The notes beneath the pieces were generated by a model. It had not been told where the DNA came from, searched no databases, and was given only the letters and a program-made list of their open reading frames with translations. From Jatrophihabitans_A lederbergiae (GTDB lineage: Bacteria; Actinomycetota; Actinomycetes; Mycobacteriales; Jatrophihabitantaceae): DNA of 64,000 nucleotides. This document shows positions 43,830 through 53,096 of the stretch, in pieces. The stretch covers positions 1 to 64,000 of the forward strand of contig NZ_JAVREH010000023.1 of NCBI RefSeq assembly GCF_031845305.1. The letters run 5' to 3'. The position numbers and the translations under genes were made by a program. Position 1 is the first letter of the stretch, and each line of letters opens with the position of its first letter.

Positions 43830-44774
43830 ATGACTGACACCGGGGACAAGGTGTCGCGGCTGCTGGCACTGGTGCCCTACGTCCTGAACAAGGGTGTGGC
43901 GTCGATCAGCGAGACCGCGAACACCTTCGGCATCGGGGAGGACCAGCTGCGCAAGGAGCTGGAGATGCTCTGGCTGTGCGGCCGGAGCTCAGGCCCCGAG
44001 GACCTGATCGACCTGATGTTCGAGGGCGACACCGTCTCGGTCACCTACGACGGCGGCCTCAGCCGTCCCCTGAAGCTGACCGCGACCGAGGCGATGACCC
44101 TGGCCGTCGCGCTGCGAACCCTCACCGACCTGCCCGGCGCGATCGAGGGCGGCTCCGCCGAGCGGGCGCTCAGCAAGATCGAGACCGCGGCCGGCCAGCA
44201 CCTCGACACCGCCGCGGTCGATATCCGACTGGCCGGGCAGGACCGCTGGCTCAGCCTCGCCCAGCACGCGGTCGCCGACAAGCGCGCCATAGACCTGCAC
44301 TACTACAGCGCGACGCGGGACGAGTCGACCCACCGGGTTGTGGACCCCATCAGCGTGTTCCACGCCGACGGGCTGGCCTACCTGGAGGCATGGTGCCGGC
44401 GCGCCGAAGGCATCCGGATCTTCCGGCTCGACCGGTTCGAGGACGCCACGCTGCTCGACGAGCCCGCCCGGGTCCCGGCGGACCTGACCCCGACCGACGT
44501 CAGCGCCGGTGTCTACCGTCCGGCCCCGGAGCATCTGCTCGTCGAGCTCAGTCTCGGCGCGGGCTGGGAGTGGGTCAGCGAGTACTACCCGTGTGAGTCC
44601 ACCAGCCCGGCCGAGCATTCTCTGCGCGTCACCCTGCGGGTCGCCGAGCCGGCCTGGGTGTCGGCGCTGGTCCGCCGCTCGGGTGGGGCGGTACGGGTGC
44701 TCGCGCCGGAATGGCTGGCCCGCGGCGTGCGGAGCGACGCGGCGCAGGCGCTCGCCGCCTACGGCGAACAGTAA
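43830..44774 (+). CDS. pafC: WYL-domain transcriptional regulator PafC
   Basis: 314-aa partner of PafB with the same fold: HTH (VLNKGVASISETANTFGIGEDQLRKELEML), WYL core (ISVFHADGLAYLEAWCRRAEGIRIFRLDRFEDA) and C-terminal WCX domain. GGAGGTGAGC before ATG 43830 is one of the strongest ribosome sites in the window. It acts as a heterodimer with PafB. Confidence 0.93.
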   Translation: MTDTGDKVSRLLALVPYVLNKGVASISETANTFGIGEDQLRKELEMLWLCGRSSGPEDLIDLMFEGDTVSVTYDGGLSRPLKLTATEAMTLAVALRTLTDLPGAIEGGSAERALSKIETAAGQHLDTAAVDIRLAGQDRWLSLAQHAVADKRAIDLHYYSATRDESTHRVVDPISVFHADGLAYLEAWCRRAEGIRIFRLDRFEDATLLDEPARVPADLTPTDVSAGVYRPAPEHLLVELSLGAGWEWVSEYYPCESTSPAEHSLRVTLRVAEPAWVSALVRRSGGAVRVLAPEWLARGVRSDAAQALAAYGEQ

Positions 44775-44784
44775 GCTCCCCGTC

Positions 44785-44979
44785 ATGCAGGCATGGATCG
44801 TCGGCGGCGCCTGGTTGTTCGCCGTCCTCGTCGCGGTGGTCGTGCTCGGTTTCGCGCTGTACGAGCTGGTCTGGAAGACCCGCCGGCTGACGACCGAGCG
44901 GGCGTCACTGGAGCAACTGGTGGCCGAACTGACCGCTGTGGGCGAACAGCTGCGAACCTCGGCGGACCGGCTGAGATGA
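44785..44979 (+). CDS. Small bitopic membrane protein in the tatA position
   Basis: 64-aa protein: MQAWIVGGAWLFAVLVAVVVLGFALYELVW is one membrane helix, followed by a charged coiled-coil-like tail (RRLTTERASLEQLVAELTAVGEQLRT). It lies 10 bp after pafC and overlaps tatC by four bases (ATGA). The usual gene here is tatA, but the TatA hallmarks (FG hinge then amphipathic helix and acidic/basic tail) are missing. Probably a distinct protein; function unknown. Confidence 0.75.
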   Translation: MQAWIVGGAWLFAVLVAVVVLGFALYELVWKTRRLTTERASLEQLVAELTAVGEQLRTSADRLR

Positions 44980-45908
44980 CCCGGCTGCCGCGGCGGGCGC
45001 CTCGGGAGCCCAATCCCGAGGGCCGGATGGCCGTCCTCGACCACCTGCGCGAGCTGCGTCGCCGGATCATCATCGTGATGATCCTGATCGCGCTCGGCGC
45101 GGTGATCGGGTGGCTCGTCTACAACCCGCTGCTCACCGTGCTCAAGCATCCCTACTGCAACATTCCCTACCAGCACCGCCTCGGTGCGCTGAACCAGAGC
45201 GAGGGCCAGTGCAAGCTGCTGTTCCGCGCGCCGCTCGACGGTTTCACCATCCGGTTGAAGGTCTCGGTGGTCGCCGGGGCGATCATCACGGCGCCGCTGT
45301 GGCTGTACCAGCTCTGGGCCTTCGTCACACCCGGCCTGCGGCGCAACGAGAAGCGCTGGACGGTCGGCTTCGTCATCGCCTCGACCCTGCTGTTCGCCGC
45401 CGGCATGGCGCTGGCCTACGTCACCCTCTCGAAGGGCCTGGACGTGCTGATCACCCAGGCGGGCAGCGGCACCCAGGCGGGTCTGGACGTCACGAGCTAC
45501 ATCTCGTTCGTCATCCTGATGCTGATTGTGTTCGGGGCATCGTTCGAGCTGCCGCTGTTGATCGTCATGCTCAACGCCGTCCGGGTGCTGCCGTTCTCGG
45601 TCCTCAAGCGCGGACAGCGGCTCGGCATCTTCCTGATCTTCGTCTTCGCCGCGGTGGCCACCCCGTCGACCGATCCGTTCACCATGACGGCGATGGCGCT
45701 GCCGATGTGCCTGCTCTTCGAGCTGGCGGTGCTGTGGTGCTTCCTGCACGACCGGCGCCGGGCACGCCGCCAGGCCGCCGAAGAGGCCGAGCAGTTGCCC
45801 GACGATGTCGCCTCGGCGGTCGACCCGATTCCGGAGCGGCTGCCCGAGAACGCGGGCCGGACGGGTTCGGACAGCCGCGCTGAAACGGAGTGGACGGACC
45901 TGCCGTGA
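44976..45908 (+). CDS. tatC: Sec-independent translocase subunit TatC
   Basis: 310-aa six-helix membrane protein that binds twin-arginine signals. MAVLDHLRELRRRI is the conserved cytoplasmic N-terminus (HLxELRxR), PLWLYQLWAFVTPGLRRNEKR the first loop, and FELPLLIVML and TPSTDPFTM mark helices 4-6. ATG 44976 overlaps the small upstream gene. The C-terminal tail of about 60 acidic residues is long. Confidence 0.96.
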   Translation: MTRLPRRAPREPNPEGRMAVLDHLRELRRRIIIVMILIALGAVIGWLVYNPLLTVLKHPYCNIPYQHRLGALNQSEGQCKLLFRAPLDGFTIRLKVSVVAGAIITAPLWLYQLWAFVTPGLRRNEKRWTVGFVIASTLLFAAGMALAYVTLSKGLDVLITQAGSGTQAGLDVTSYISFVILMLIVFGASFELPLLIVMLNAVRVLPFSVLKRGQRLGIFLIFVFAAVATPSTDPFTMTAMALPMCLLFELAVLWCFLHDRRRARRQAAEEAEQLPDDVASAVDPIPERLPENAGRTGSDSRAETEWTDLP

Positions 45909-46039
45909 CCCGGTCGCTGATCACGCTCGTCGGAAACCCGGGATCGAACACCTGGTCCCGCGTCGGGTCACCACCCGCCGGGCTGTCGGCCACGCCGCCG
46001 GGCGGATGGCAGAGCGAAGGCGATCTTCAGGCACCATAG
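45905..46039 (+). CDS. Short ORF coupled to tatC, function unknown
   Basis: A 44-codon frame starts at GTG overlapping the tatC stop (GTGA) and begins VTRSLITLVGNPGSNTWSRV, ending at TAG 46037-46039. The first residues resemble the start of an alpha/beta nucleotide-binding protein such as an NADPH:FMN reductase, so this may be a gene remnant. Too short to be sure. Confidence 0.3.
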   Translation: MTRSLITLVGNPGSNTWSRVGSPPAGLSATPPGGWQSEGDLQAP

Positions 46040-46043
46040 TGAG

Positions 46044-47747
46044 GTGACCTTGCCATCCTCAGAACGACCCGGCGTGGACTCCCGCGCTGATAGCGGCCCC
46101 CGTGGCCGGCACTCCTCAGGCGCCGTGGCGAATCCGGTGCCGGCCGCGGAGCTGATCCGGGCGCTGTCCGAAGAGTTGCCCGCCGGTGCCGCGTCCAGCG
46201 ATGGCTCAGCGGGGCACGCAGCCGATCCACCAGCCGCTGACCCGAAAGCCGCTGACCCGCTCCCTACGCCCAACAGCTCCGACGGCCCCGACTACGTCGC
46301 CGACCCGAACCGGTGGAAGGCGCTCGCCATCTGCCTGGTCGGTGGCTTCATGGTGCTGCTCGACGTCTCGATCGTGAACGTGGCACTGCGCTCGATCAAC
46401 CAGGGCCTGCACGCCTCCGGCGACGCCATCCAGTGGGTGCTGTCCGGGTACTCGCTGACGTTCGGACTGCTGCTCGTTCCGGCCGGCCGGCTGGGTGACG
46501 CCCGCGGCCGCCGGCGGCTGTTCATCGCCGGGCTGCTGTCCTTCACACTGGCCAGCGCCCTGTGCGGGGCCGCGCAGAACTCCACCTGGCTGGTCACCGC
46601 CCGGTTGGTGCAGGGACTGGCAGCCGGACTGCTGACGCCGCAGATCAGCGCGCTCATCCAGCAGCTGTTCCGGGGTCGCGAGCGCGGAAAGGCGTTCGGG
46701 CTCTTCGGGGCCGTCGTCGGCATCTCGACCGCGCTGGGCCCGCTCATCGGCGGTCTCCTCATCCAGGTCTTCGGCGAGGCCGAGGGCTGGCGCTACGTGT
46801 TCTACGTCAACCTGCCGATCGGGCTGATCGCCGTTCCGTTCGCGCTCAAACTGCTGCCTGGCGCCTCTGCTGAGCAGCGCAAGCGCAAGCACGACTTCGA
46901 CCCGGTCGGCGTGATCCTGCTCGGCGTCGGCATCGTCGTCCTGCTGCTGCCCCTCGTGCAGGAGCAGAGCTGGAAGGGTTCGGCCAAGTGGCTGCTCATC
47001 CCGGCGGCCGTGGTCATCCTGGCCGGCTTCCTGGCCTGGGAGGTGCACTACCGCAACCGCGGCCGGGACGCCCTGGTGGACCTCACCCTGTTCCGGCTGC
47101 GTTCCTTCTCGTTCGGCAGCTCCATGATCACCGTCTACTTCGCCGGCTTCACCTCGCTCTTCTTCGTGCTGACGCTGCTGCTGCAGTTCGGGCTGGGCTA
47201 CTCTGCCCTGCTCGCTGGTGTCGTCTCGCTGCCGTTTGCCCTGGGCTCGGGCCTCGCCGCCGCACTGGCCGGCCGGGTCGTGCACCGCTTCGGCCGCTCC
47301 CTGATCGTGATCGGCCTGACCCTGGTCGTGGTCGGCTATCTCGGTGTCATCGTCGCCGTTCGCGAGGTGCCGACGCACAACACCGGCTGGGCGCTGCTGG
47401 CGCCGCTGCTGATCGGTGGAGCGGGCTCGGGCATGGTGATCTCGCCCAACCAGACCCTGACGCTGGCAGAGGTTCCGGTGCGCCAAGGTGGCACGGCGGG
47501 CGGCCTGATCCAGGTCGGGCAGCGGATCGGTGCCTCGATCGGGATCGCGGCGGTCGGCTCGGTGTTCTACTCCGAACTGGCCTCCAGTCACGGCAGTTAC
47601 AACAAATCACTGCAGCACGGACTGGTGGTGGCGGTGGGGTTCCTGCTGGTCGCCCTGCTGCTCGCGGCCGGCGATGCGGTGTGGCGGACCCGGCAGACGA
47701 GCGACCCCGCACCGGAGAAGCTGGCGCAGGAGCCGGCCGCCGCCTGA
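46044..47747 (+). CDS. MFS drug exporter, DHA2 family (14 TM)
   Basis: 567-aa EmrB/QacA-type transporter. About 75 residues of Pro/Ala-rich N-terminus precede the first helix (ALAICLVGGFMVLLDVSIVNVAL, motif D1 with LDxTIVNVAL). LVPAGRLGDARGRRRLF is motif A and GPLIGGLLIQ motif C. A proton-driven efflux pump; the substrate is unknown. GTG 46044 is the first start; later starts are possible because the N-tail is poorly conserved. Stop lies in a 17-bp direct repeat. Confidence 0.9.
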   Translation: MTLPSSERPGVDSRADSGPRGRHSSGAVANPVPAAELIRALSEELPAGAASSDGSAGHAADPPAADPKAADPLPTPNSSDGPDYVADPNRWKALAICLVGGFMVLLDVSIVNVALRSINQGLHASGDAIQWVLSGYSLTFGLLLVPAGRLGDARGRRRLFIAGLLSFTLASALCGAAQNSTWLVTARLVQGLAAGLLTPQISALIQQLFRGRERGKAFGLFGAVVGISTALGPLIGGLLIQVFGEAEGWRYVFYVNLPIGLIAVPFALKLLPGASAEQRKRKHDFDPVGVILLGVGIVVLLLPLVQEQSWKGSAKWLLIPAAVVILAGFLAWEVHYRNRGRDALVDLTLFRLRSFSFGSSMITVYFAGFTSLFFVLTLLLQFGLGYSALLAGVVSLPFALGSGLAAALAGRVVHRFGRSLIVIGLTLVVVGYLGVIVAVREVPTHNTGWALLAPLLIGGAGSGMVISPNQTLTLAEVPVRQGGTAGGLIQVGQRIGASIGIAAVGSVFYSELASSHGSYNKSLQHGLVVAVGFLLVALLLAAGDAVWRTRQTSDPAPEKLAQEPAAA

Positions 47748-47782
47748 GCGGTAACCCGCTGGTCACCTGAGCGGTAACCCGC
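47743..47782. repeat. 17-bp direct repeat over two convergent gene ends
   Basis: CCTGAGCGGTAACCCGC at 47743-47759 contains the TGA of the MFS gene; the exact copy at 47766-47782 encodes the last codons (LPLR) of the convergent membrane protein gene, whose stop is at 47763-47765. Confidence 0.92.
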
Positions 47783-48545
47783 GGTGCCGCGCCAGATAGG
47801 TGGCCGCCGCCGTCCCGCCCACCCAGATCAGCAGCCCGAACACGAAGATCACCAACCCCCGGACGTCGATGGTGTGCCAGCGCCGCGGTAGTTCCCGCAG
47901 GATGGCGCCCGGGGTGTCGCCGACGGGGTCGACGGCGTAGAGCAGCGCGTACGGCAGGACGAGGTGGGCCAGCCAGCGGGCGGTGCGCCGCAGGTTCCGC
48001 CGCTCCCGCCAGCGCTGCCGCACCGGCTTGGTGGCCACCGGGAGCAGCACCGACACCAGATTGCCAATCCCCAGCCAGGCCAGCATAGGCAGCGCGACCC
48101 CGGGCAACGTCAGCACCAGCCGGTTGGCGGTCTCGCTGCGAGCGGTCAGCACGGCCGTGAACACCAGGGTCGGCAGCCCCACGATCACCAGCAGGGCCAG
48201 GTTCTTCGGAAGCAGGATCCGTCCCAGGGTCACCCCACGCTCCAGGCTGCCGCGTACCCGGGCGGCGTCCAGGCCCAGCACGTTGGTCGTCGTCACGTCG
48301 GCCATGATGAACACCGCGAAGTACGTGCCCACCAGGATCACCCAGTCGCCGTGGCGCTGCCCGCGTAGCGGCACCCACAGCAGCCAGAGCAGCGACAGCA
48401 CCAGGTTCAGCGCCACCCCGGCGAGCCACGTCCAGGGCCGCTTGAAGGACCACCGCAACTCGCTCAGCACCCGGCGCAAGATCCTGCGCTCGAGGATGCC
48501 GGGATCGCGTGGAGTCCGTGGCGGAGCCGTCGCGGAGTTGGACAC
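47763..48545 (-). CDS. Polytopic membrane protein of unknown function
   Basis: 260-aa protein with about six membrane segments. WSFKRPWTWLAGVALNLVLSLLWLLW and LALLVIVGLPTLVFTAVLTA resemble ABC-2-type permeases, but no ATPase gene is beside it and I do not assign a function. The start is GTG 48545 (VSNSATAPP); the open frame further upstream is antisense to the next gene. It is divergent from the gene at 48637. Confidence 0.75.
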   Translation of the reverse strand: MSNSATAPPRTPRDPGILERRILRRVLSELRWSFKRPWTWLAGVALNLVLSLLWLLWVPLRGQRHGDWVILVGTYFAVFIMADVTTTNVLGLDAARVRGSLERGVTLGRILLPKNLALLVIVGLPTLVFTAVLTARSETANRLVLTLPGVALPMLAWLGIGNLVSVLLPVATKPVRQRWRERRNLRRTARWLAHLVLPYALLYAVDPVGDTPGAILRELPRRWHTIDVRGLVIFVFGLLIWVGGTAAATYLARHRGLPLR

Positions 48546-48636
48546 TCGCCCATTGTGGCAAAGCGAAAAACGGGATACTGGACGGCGGGCACAAGAGAGC
48601 GCCGCAGGCCGAAGCCAATCCGGAAGGCACTCCCAC

Positions 48637-49242
48637 GTGCAGGTCGTCGAGATACAGGGCCGGTTCGGCGCGTTCCGCGCCGGCGCGGTCGGCCATGTCC
48701 GCGAGGCCGGGGTGCCGATCGAGCTACGCCGGGTCCGCCGGGTGCTGGACGTCCGGTCGTCCCCGCTTGCCGCCGTGGGGGTGCCCGCGCTGCTCGTGGT
48801 GCTGTTCCTGCCGCTGGTCGTGGTACGCGAGCTGACCGATCCGAGCTGGCTGCTGCCGGCACTCGCCGAGGCAGGCTGGCTGGTCCTGGGCATCGCTGCC
48901 TGGCTGCTCTGGCGGCGCAGCGCGGCCGGTGAGAGCCGCCGCGCCGCGACGCAGCAAGCCGCCGCGCTGACCTCGCTGGCCGAGGCGATGGCGGCCGGTG
49001 CGGGCAGGTTCACCTGGGACGAGCTGGTGCTCCGGGTGGACCCCGCGCACCGATTGCTGACCACCCACCGCGCCAACGGCACCGGCGAGACGATCGAGGA
49101 CTGGCCCGGTGACCTGGTCGAGGCCTACCTCGACCTGCGTGCCGCCTTCGCCCGGCCGGGTGCGGAGCTGCGCATAGTGGAGGTACACGCGCTGCGCTCC
49201 GGTGCGGTGACCGGCCGGCTCAGCTACGTCCACAAGAGCTGA
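48637..49242 (+). CDS. Membrane protein of unknown function
   Basis: 201-aa protein. A short strand-rich N-terminus (VVEIQGRFGAFRAGAVGHV) is followed by two membrane helices (PALLVVLFLPLVVV and LAEAGWLVLGIAAWLLW) and a cytoplasmic C-domain of about 100 residues. The start is GTG 48637 with GGAAGG 13 bases upstream. It lies 33 bp before helY. Not recognised. Confidence 0.7.
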   Translation: MQVVEIQGRFGAFRAGAVGHVREAGVPIELRRVRRVLDVRSSPLAAVGVPALLVVLFLPLVVVRELTDPSWLLPALAEAGWLVLGIAAWLLWRRSAAGESRRAATQQAAALTSLAEAMAAGAGRFTWDELVLRVDPAHRLLTTHRANGTGETIEDWPGDLVEAYLDLRAAFARPGAELRIVEVHALRSGAVTGRLSYVHKS

Positions 49243-49263
49243 GGCCGCACGCGGCCCGGACCG

Positions 49264-49269
49264 TACGCT
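49264..49269 (+). promoter_or_regulatory. -10 element, leaderless start of helY
   Basis: TACGCT lies 6 nt before ATG 49276. Confidence 0.55.
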
Positions 49270-49275
49270 GAGGCC

Positions 49276-52092
49276 ATGTCCTCGCCGGCTGAAAATTACT
49301 CCCGTTCCCGTCAGCGGACCCGCTTTCCCACCCTGACCGATTTCCGCTCCGGTTACTCCTTCGAGCTCGACGACTTCCAGATCGCGGCCTGCGAGGTGCT
49401 GGAGCAGGGCCACGGCGTCCTCGTCTGCGCTCCTACCGGTGCTGGCAAGACCATTGTCGGCGAGTTCGCGATCCACCTGGCGCTCTCGCTGGGCCAGAAG
49501 TGCTTCTACACCACGCCGATCAAGGCCCTGTCGAACCAGAAGTACAACGATCTCATCGACCGGCACGGCTCCGCGAAGGTCGGCCTGCTCACCGGCGACA
49601 ACGCCATCAACCCGAACGCGCCGATCGTGGTGATGACCACCGAGGTGCTGCGCAACATGCTTTACGTCGGCAGCGACGCCCTCACCGGCCTCGGCTTCGT
49701 CGTGATGGACGAGGTGCACTACCTCGGCGACCGATTCCGCGGCGCGGTGTGGGAAGAGGTGATCATCCACCTGCCGGACGCGGTGCGGTTGGTCTCGCTG
49801 TCGGCCACGGTGTCCAACGCCGAGGAGTTCGGCGACTGGCTCGTCGAGGTGCGCGGCGACACCCGGGTCATCGTCCACGAGGAACGGCCGGTGCCGCTAT
49901 GGCAGCACATGCTCGTCGGCAACCGGATGTTCGACCTGTTCGCCACCGAGGAAGACGCCGACGAGGCAGCGGGGCCGGCCGCGGCGGTGCGCGTCGACCG
50001 CAGCCTGCAGCAGTACGTCCGCGAGCGGATGCGCTTCGGTGACATTGCCGACGGCCGGGACCGCGACGGCGGGCGGTCAGGTCGCGATGGCGGGCGGTAC
50101 CGGGTGCACGGCCCGCGCTGGCGGCCACCGCACCGGGCCGATGTGATCGCCCGGCTGGACCGCGAGGGACTGCTGCCCGCGATCACCTTCATCTTCAGCC
50201 GTGCCGGTTGTGACGCCGCCGTCCGGCAGTGCGTCGCGTCCAACGTCCGGCTCACCACCGACGAGGAGCGGCTCGAGATCCGAGCGCTGGTCGAGGATCG
50301 CACCAAGCACCTGGCCGCCGACGACCTCGACGTGCTCGGCTATTGGGACTTCCTGGACGGCCTGGAGCGGGGCATCGCCGCGCACCACGCCGGCATGATC
50401 CCGGCCTTCAAAGAGGTGGTCGAGGAGCTGTTCGTGCGCGGCCTCGTCCAGATGGTGTTCGCGACCGAGACCCTGGCGCTGGGCATCAACATGCCCGCCC
50501 GGACGGTCGTGCTCGAGCGCCTGGTGAAGTTCAACGGCGAATCACATGCCGACCTGACCCCGGGGGAATACACCCAGCTGACCGGACGGGCCGGGCGGCG
50601 GGGAATCGACATCGAGGGCCACGCCGTCGTGCTGTGGACCCCGGAGGTGGATCCGGCCCGGGTGGCAGGCCTGGCCTCGACCCGGACGTACCCGTTGCGC
50701 TCGTCGTTCCGGCCGTCCTACAACATGGCGATCAATCTGGTGTCACAGGTGGGACGCGAGACCGCCCGGGAGCTGCTGGAGTCCTCGTTCGCCCAGTTTC
50801 AGGCGGACCGCTCGGTGGTCGGCATCAACCGGCAGATCGTGCGCAACGAGAAGGCCCAGGCCGAGCTGCGCGCCAAGATGCGGTGCCACCTCGGCGACTT
50901 CGAGGAGTACAACGAGCTGCGCGTCCGGCTCTCCGAACGAGAGAAATCGCTGTCCCGGCAGGGCGCCTCGGACCGGCGGGCAGCGGTCGCCCAATCGGTC
51001 GAGGCGCTGTCGGTCGGCGACGTGATCCGGGTGCAGACCGGCCGCCGAGCCGGGCTCGCGGTCGTGCTCGACCCCGGCGTATCGCCGATCGCGGACCCCC
51101 GGCCGCTGGTGCTCACCGAGGACCGGTGGGCCGGTCCGGTCACGCTGCTGGACTTTCCCAACGCCGTCGAGGTGCTGGGCCACCTGCGGGTCAGCAAGCA
51201 CTTCAACCACCGCAACGCCGCCGCGCGCAAGGACCTGGCCGCCTCGATCCGCAACCTCCGCCTTCCCGACGATCCGCGAGCCGGACGGCGGCGCCGGGGC
51301 AACCCTGCCGGGAACGATCCGGAGTTGACCGAGCTGCGCCGGCAACTGCGGGCGCATCCGTGCCACGGCTGCCCGGACCGTGAGGACCATGCCCGCTGGG
51401 CCGAGCGCCACAACCGGTTGGAGCGCGAGACCGAGGCACTGCGCCGCAAGGCCGAGGGGCGCACGCACTCGCTGTCCCGGACGTTCGATCGGGTGTGCGC
51501 CCTGCTCACCGAGCGCGGCTACATGAACCCGGTACCGATGGCGGCCTTGGCAGGCGCGGAGCCGAGCAGGCCCGGCATCACCACCGCCGGCCGCCAGCTG
51601 TCCCGGATCTGGTCCGAGTCGGACCTGCTCATCGCCGAGTGCCTGCGCGCCGGGGTGTGGAAGGGTCTGAACGCCGCCGAGCTCGCGTCGGTCTGCTCGG
51701 CGATGGTGTATGAGGCCCGCCGGGACGAGCCGACCGCTCCCAAGCTGCCGCAGGGCAGCGTGCGCGAGGCGCTGGCCGAGACCGTGCGGCTCTGGGGCGA
51801 GGTCAGCGAGCGCGAGGCGGAGTACGACCTGCCGCTGTCGCGGGAGCCTGACCTGGGTTTCGGGTGGGCCAGTTACCGGTGGGCGCGCGGGGATTCGCTG
51901 GACAAGGTGCTGAGCTCGCTGGCCGATGACAGCAGCGCGCTGCCCGCAGGCGACTTCGTCCGGTGGATGCGCCAGCTCCTGGACCTGCTGGAACAGCTCT
52001 CGCGCGCCGACGCGATCGACCCGGGCATCCGCTCGACCGCGGCCGCTGCCATCTCCGCGCTGCGCCGCGGCGTGATCGCACAACAGCTCTAG
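49276..52092 (+). CDS. helY: DEAD/DEAH-box helicase HelY (Ski2/Mtr4-like)
   Basis: 938-aa superfamily 2 helicase. Walker A APTGAGKT, TPIKALSNQK (Ia), DEVHYLGD (II), SATVSNAEEFGDW (III), ATETLALGINMPA (V) and QLTGRAGRRGID (VI) are all present. The DSHCT domain (about 750-930) closes it, as in Ski2/Mtr4 RNA helicases. It lies next to the tat/paf genes as in mycobacteria. Probably RNA processing; the exact role is not known. The stop is in a 17-bp direct repeat. Confidence 0.95.
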   Translation: MSSPAENYSRSRQRTRFPTLTDFRSGYSFELDDFQIAACEVLEQGHGVLVCAPTGAGKTIVGEFAIHLALSLGQKCFYTTPIKALSNQKYNDLIDRHGSAKVGLLTGDNAINPNAPIVVMTTEVLRNMLYVGSDALTGLGFVVMDEVHYLGDRFRGAVWEEVIIHLPDAVRLVSLSATVSNAEEFGDWLVEVRGDTRVIVHEERPVPLWQHMLVGNRMFDLFATEEDADEAAGPAAAVRVDRSLQQYVRERMRFGDIADGRDRDGGRSGRDGGRYRVHGPRWRPPHRADVIARLDREGLLPAITFIFSRAGCDAAVRQCVASNVRLTTDEERLEIRALVEDRTKHLAADDLDVLGYWDFLDGLERGIAAHHAGMIPAFKEVVEELFVRGLVQMVFATETLALGINMPARTVVLERLVKFNGESHADLTPGEYTQLTGRAGRRGIDIEGHAVVLWTPEVDPARVAGLASTRTYPLRSSFRPSYNMAINLVSQVGRETARELLESSFAQFQADRSVVGINRQIVRNEKAQAELRAKMRCHLGDFEEYNELRVRLSEREKSLSRQGASDRRAAVAQSVEALSVGDVIRVQTGRRAGLAVVLDPGVSPIADPRPLVLTEDRWAGPVTLLDFPNAVEVLGHLRVSKHFNHRNAAARKDLAASIRNLRLPDDPRAGRRRRGNPAGNDPELTELRRQLRAHPCHGCPDREDHARWAERHNRLERETEALRRKAEGRTHSLSRTFDRVCALLTERGYMNPVPMAALAGAEPSRPGITTAGRQLSRIWSESDLLIAECLRAGVWKGLNAAELASVCSAMVYEARRDEPTAPKLPQGSVREALAETVRLWGEVSEREAEYDLPLSREPDLGFGWASYRWARGDSLDKVLSSLADDSSALPAGDFVRWMRQLLDLLEQLSRADAIDPGIRSTAAAAISALRRGVIAQQL

Positions 52093-52149
52093 CGAAGGCC
52101 TGCCCGAGCTCGAGCTGTCAATCGGGTATAGCACAGCTCTAGCGAAGGC
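52083..52149. repeat. 17-bp direct repeat and hairpin between convergent helY and exonuclease genes
   Basis: ACAGCTCTAGCGAAGGC occurs at 52083-52099, over the helY stop (TAG 52090-52092), and exactly again at 52133-52149, over the exonuclease stop (52139-52141). GAGCTGT (52112-52118) and ACAGCTC (52133-52139) form a 7-bp stem that may act as terminator. Confidence 0.88.
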
Positions 52150-53092
52150 TTGCCAGCTTCTCCAGCGCGGTGGTCAGCCGTCCGGTGGCGCTGCCGATGC
52201 CGAACTGCTCAGCCAGCGCCGCCAGCATGTCGAGATCGGCCGGCGCCGCCGGGATGGCGGTGTCGAGCTCCGGCACCGGCACGTCCTGACGGCCCCGGAC
52301 CACGGCGGGCGCCACCGCCAGGTAGTCCCTCGCGGCCAGCACCTTGGCCCGCACCGACGCGCTCATTGCCTTGTCCCCGGACTCGGCGGCGGCCACGATC
52401 TGCTCGATCGGCCCGAACTCGCTCACCACGATGGCGGCCGTCTTGACGCCGATCCCGGCGACACCCGGCAGGCCGTCGGACGGATCGCCGCGCAGGATGG
52501 CGAAGTCGGCGTAGTGCTCCGCCGGCACGCCGTACTGCTGCCGCACCTCGTCCGGGGTGAACTCGACGATCTTGGCGATCCCCTTGCCGGTGTAGAGCAC
52601 CCGCACCCGTTCGGTGGTCAGGTCGATCAGGTCCCGGTCGCCGGAGACCACGTCCACCAGCTCACCGCGCTGGTCGTGACGGTGGGCCAGGGTGGCGATC
52701 ACGTCGTCGGCCTCGAAGCCGGCCGCCCCGACCGAGCACAGTCCCGCCGCCTTCAGCACTTCCAGCAGCACCGGCACCTGCGGCGCGAGCAGGTCGGGTG
52801 TCTCTTCGACGTCCGGCTCGCCGTCCGCGGTCTCGGTCATCACGCGGTGCGCCTTGTACGACGGAACCAGGTCGACCCGGAAGGCCGGGCGCCAGTCGTA
52901 GTCCAGGCAGGCCACGAAGTCGGTGGGCCGGTAGCGGGTGATGAGGGTCGAGACCATGTCGGTGAAGCCGCGTACCGCGTTGACCGGCATGCCGTCGGGC
53001 GCGGTCACCGACTCCGGCACCCCGTAGAACGCCCGAAAGTACAGGCTCGCCGAATCCAGCAGCATCACGCGCTTCGCCTCAGGCACTGGCAC
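52139..53092 (-). CDS. 5'-3' exonuclease (FEN-like, PolA N-terminal domain homologue)
   Basis: 317-aa stand-alone flap nuclease. Metal ligands lie in VMLLDSASLYFRAFYG (Asp), ACLDYDWRPAFR (Asp), GFEADDVIATLA (Glu/Asp pair), VSGDRDLIDL (Asp) and ILRGDPSDGLPGVAGIG (Asp pair, then helix-hairpin-helix). The start is unclear: ATG 53110 shares a CATG with the start of the divergent kinase, so GTG 53092 or ATG 53065 is more likely. It resembles the mycobacterial exonuclease near helY. RNA primer removal or repair. Confidence 0.9.
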   Translation of the reverse strand: MPVPEAKRVMLLDSASLYFRAFYGVPESVTAPDGMPVNAVRGFTDMVSTLITRYRPTDFVACLDYDWRPAFRVDLVPSYKAHRVMTETADGEPDVEETPDLLAPQVPVLLEVLKAAGLCSVGAAGFEADDVIATLAHRHDQRGELVDVVSGDRDLIDLTTERVRVLYTGKGIAKIVEFTPDEVRQQYGVPAEHYADFAILRGDPSDGLPGVAGIGVKTAAIVVSEFGPIEQIVAAAESGDKAMSASVRAKVLAARDYLAVAPAVVRGRQDVPVPELDTAIPAAPADLDMLAALAEQFGIGSATGRLTTALEKLASLR

Positions 53093-53096
53093 ACGA

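Noticed and set aside
44785..44979. TatA
   Set aside because: Membrane helix followed by coiled coil, without FG hinge or amphipathic helix. Kept as an unknown protein.
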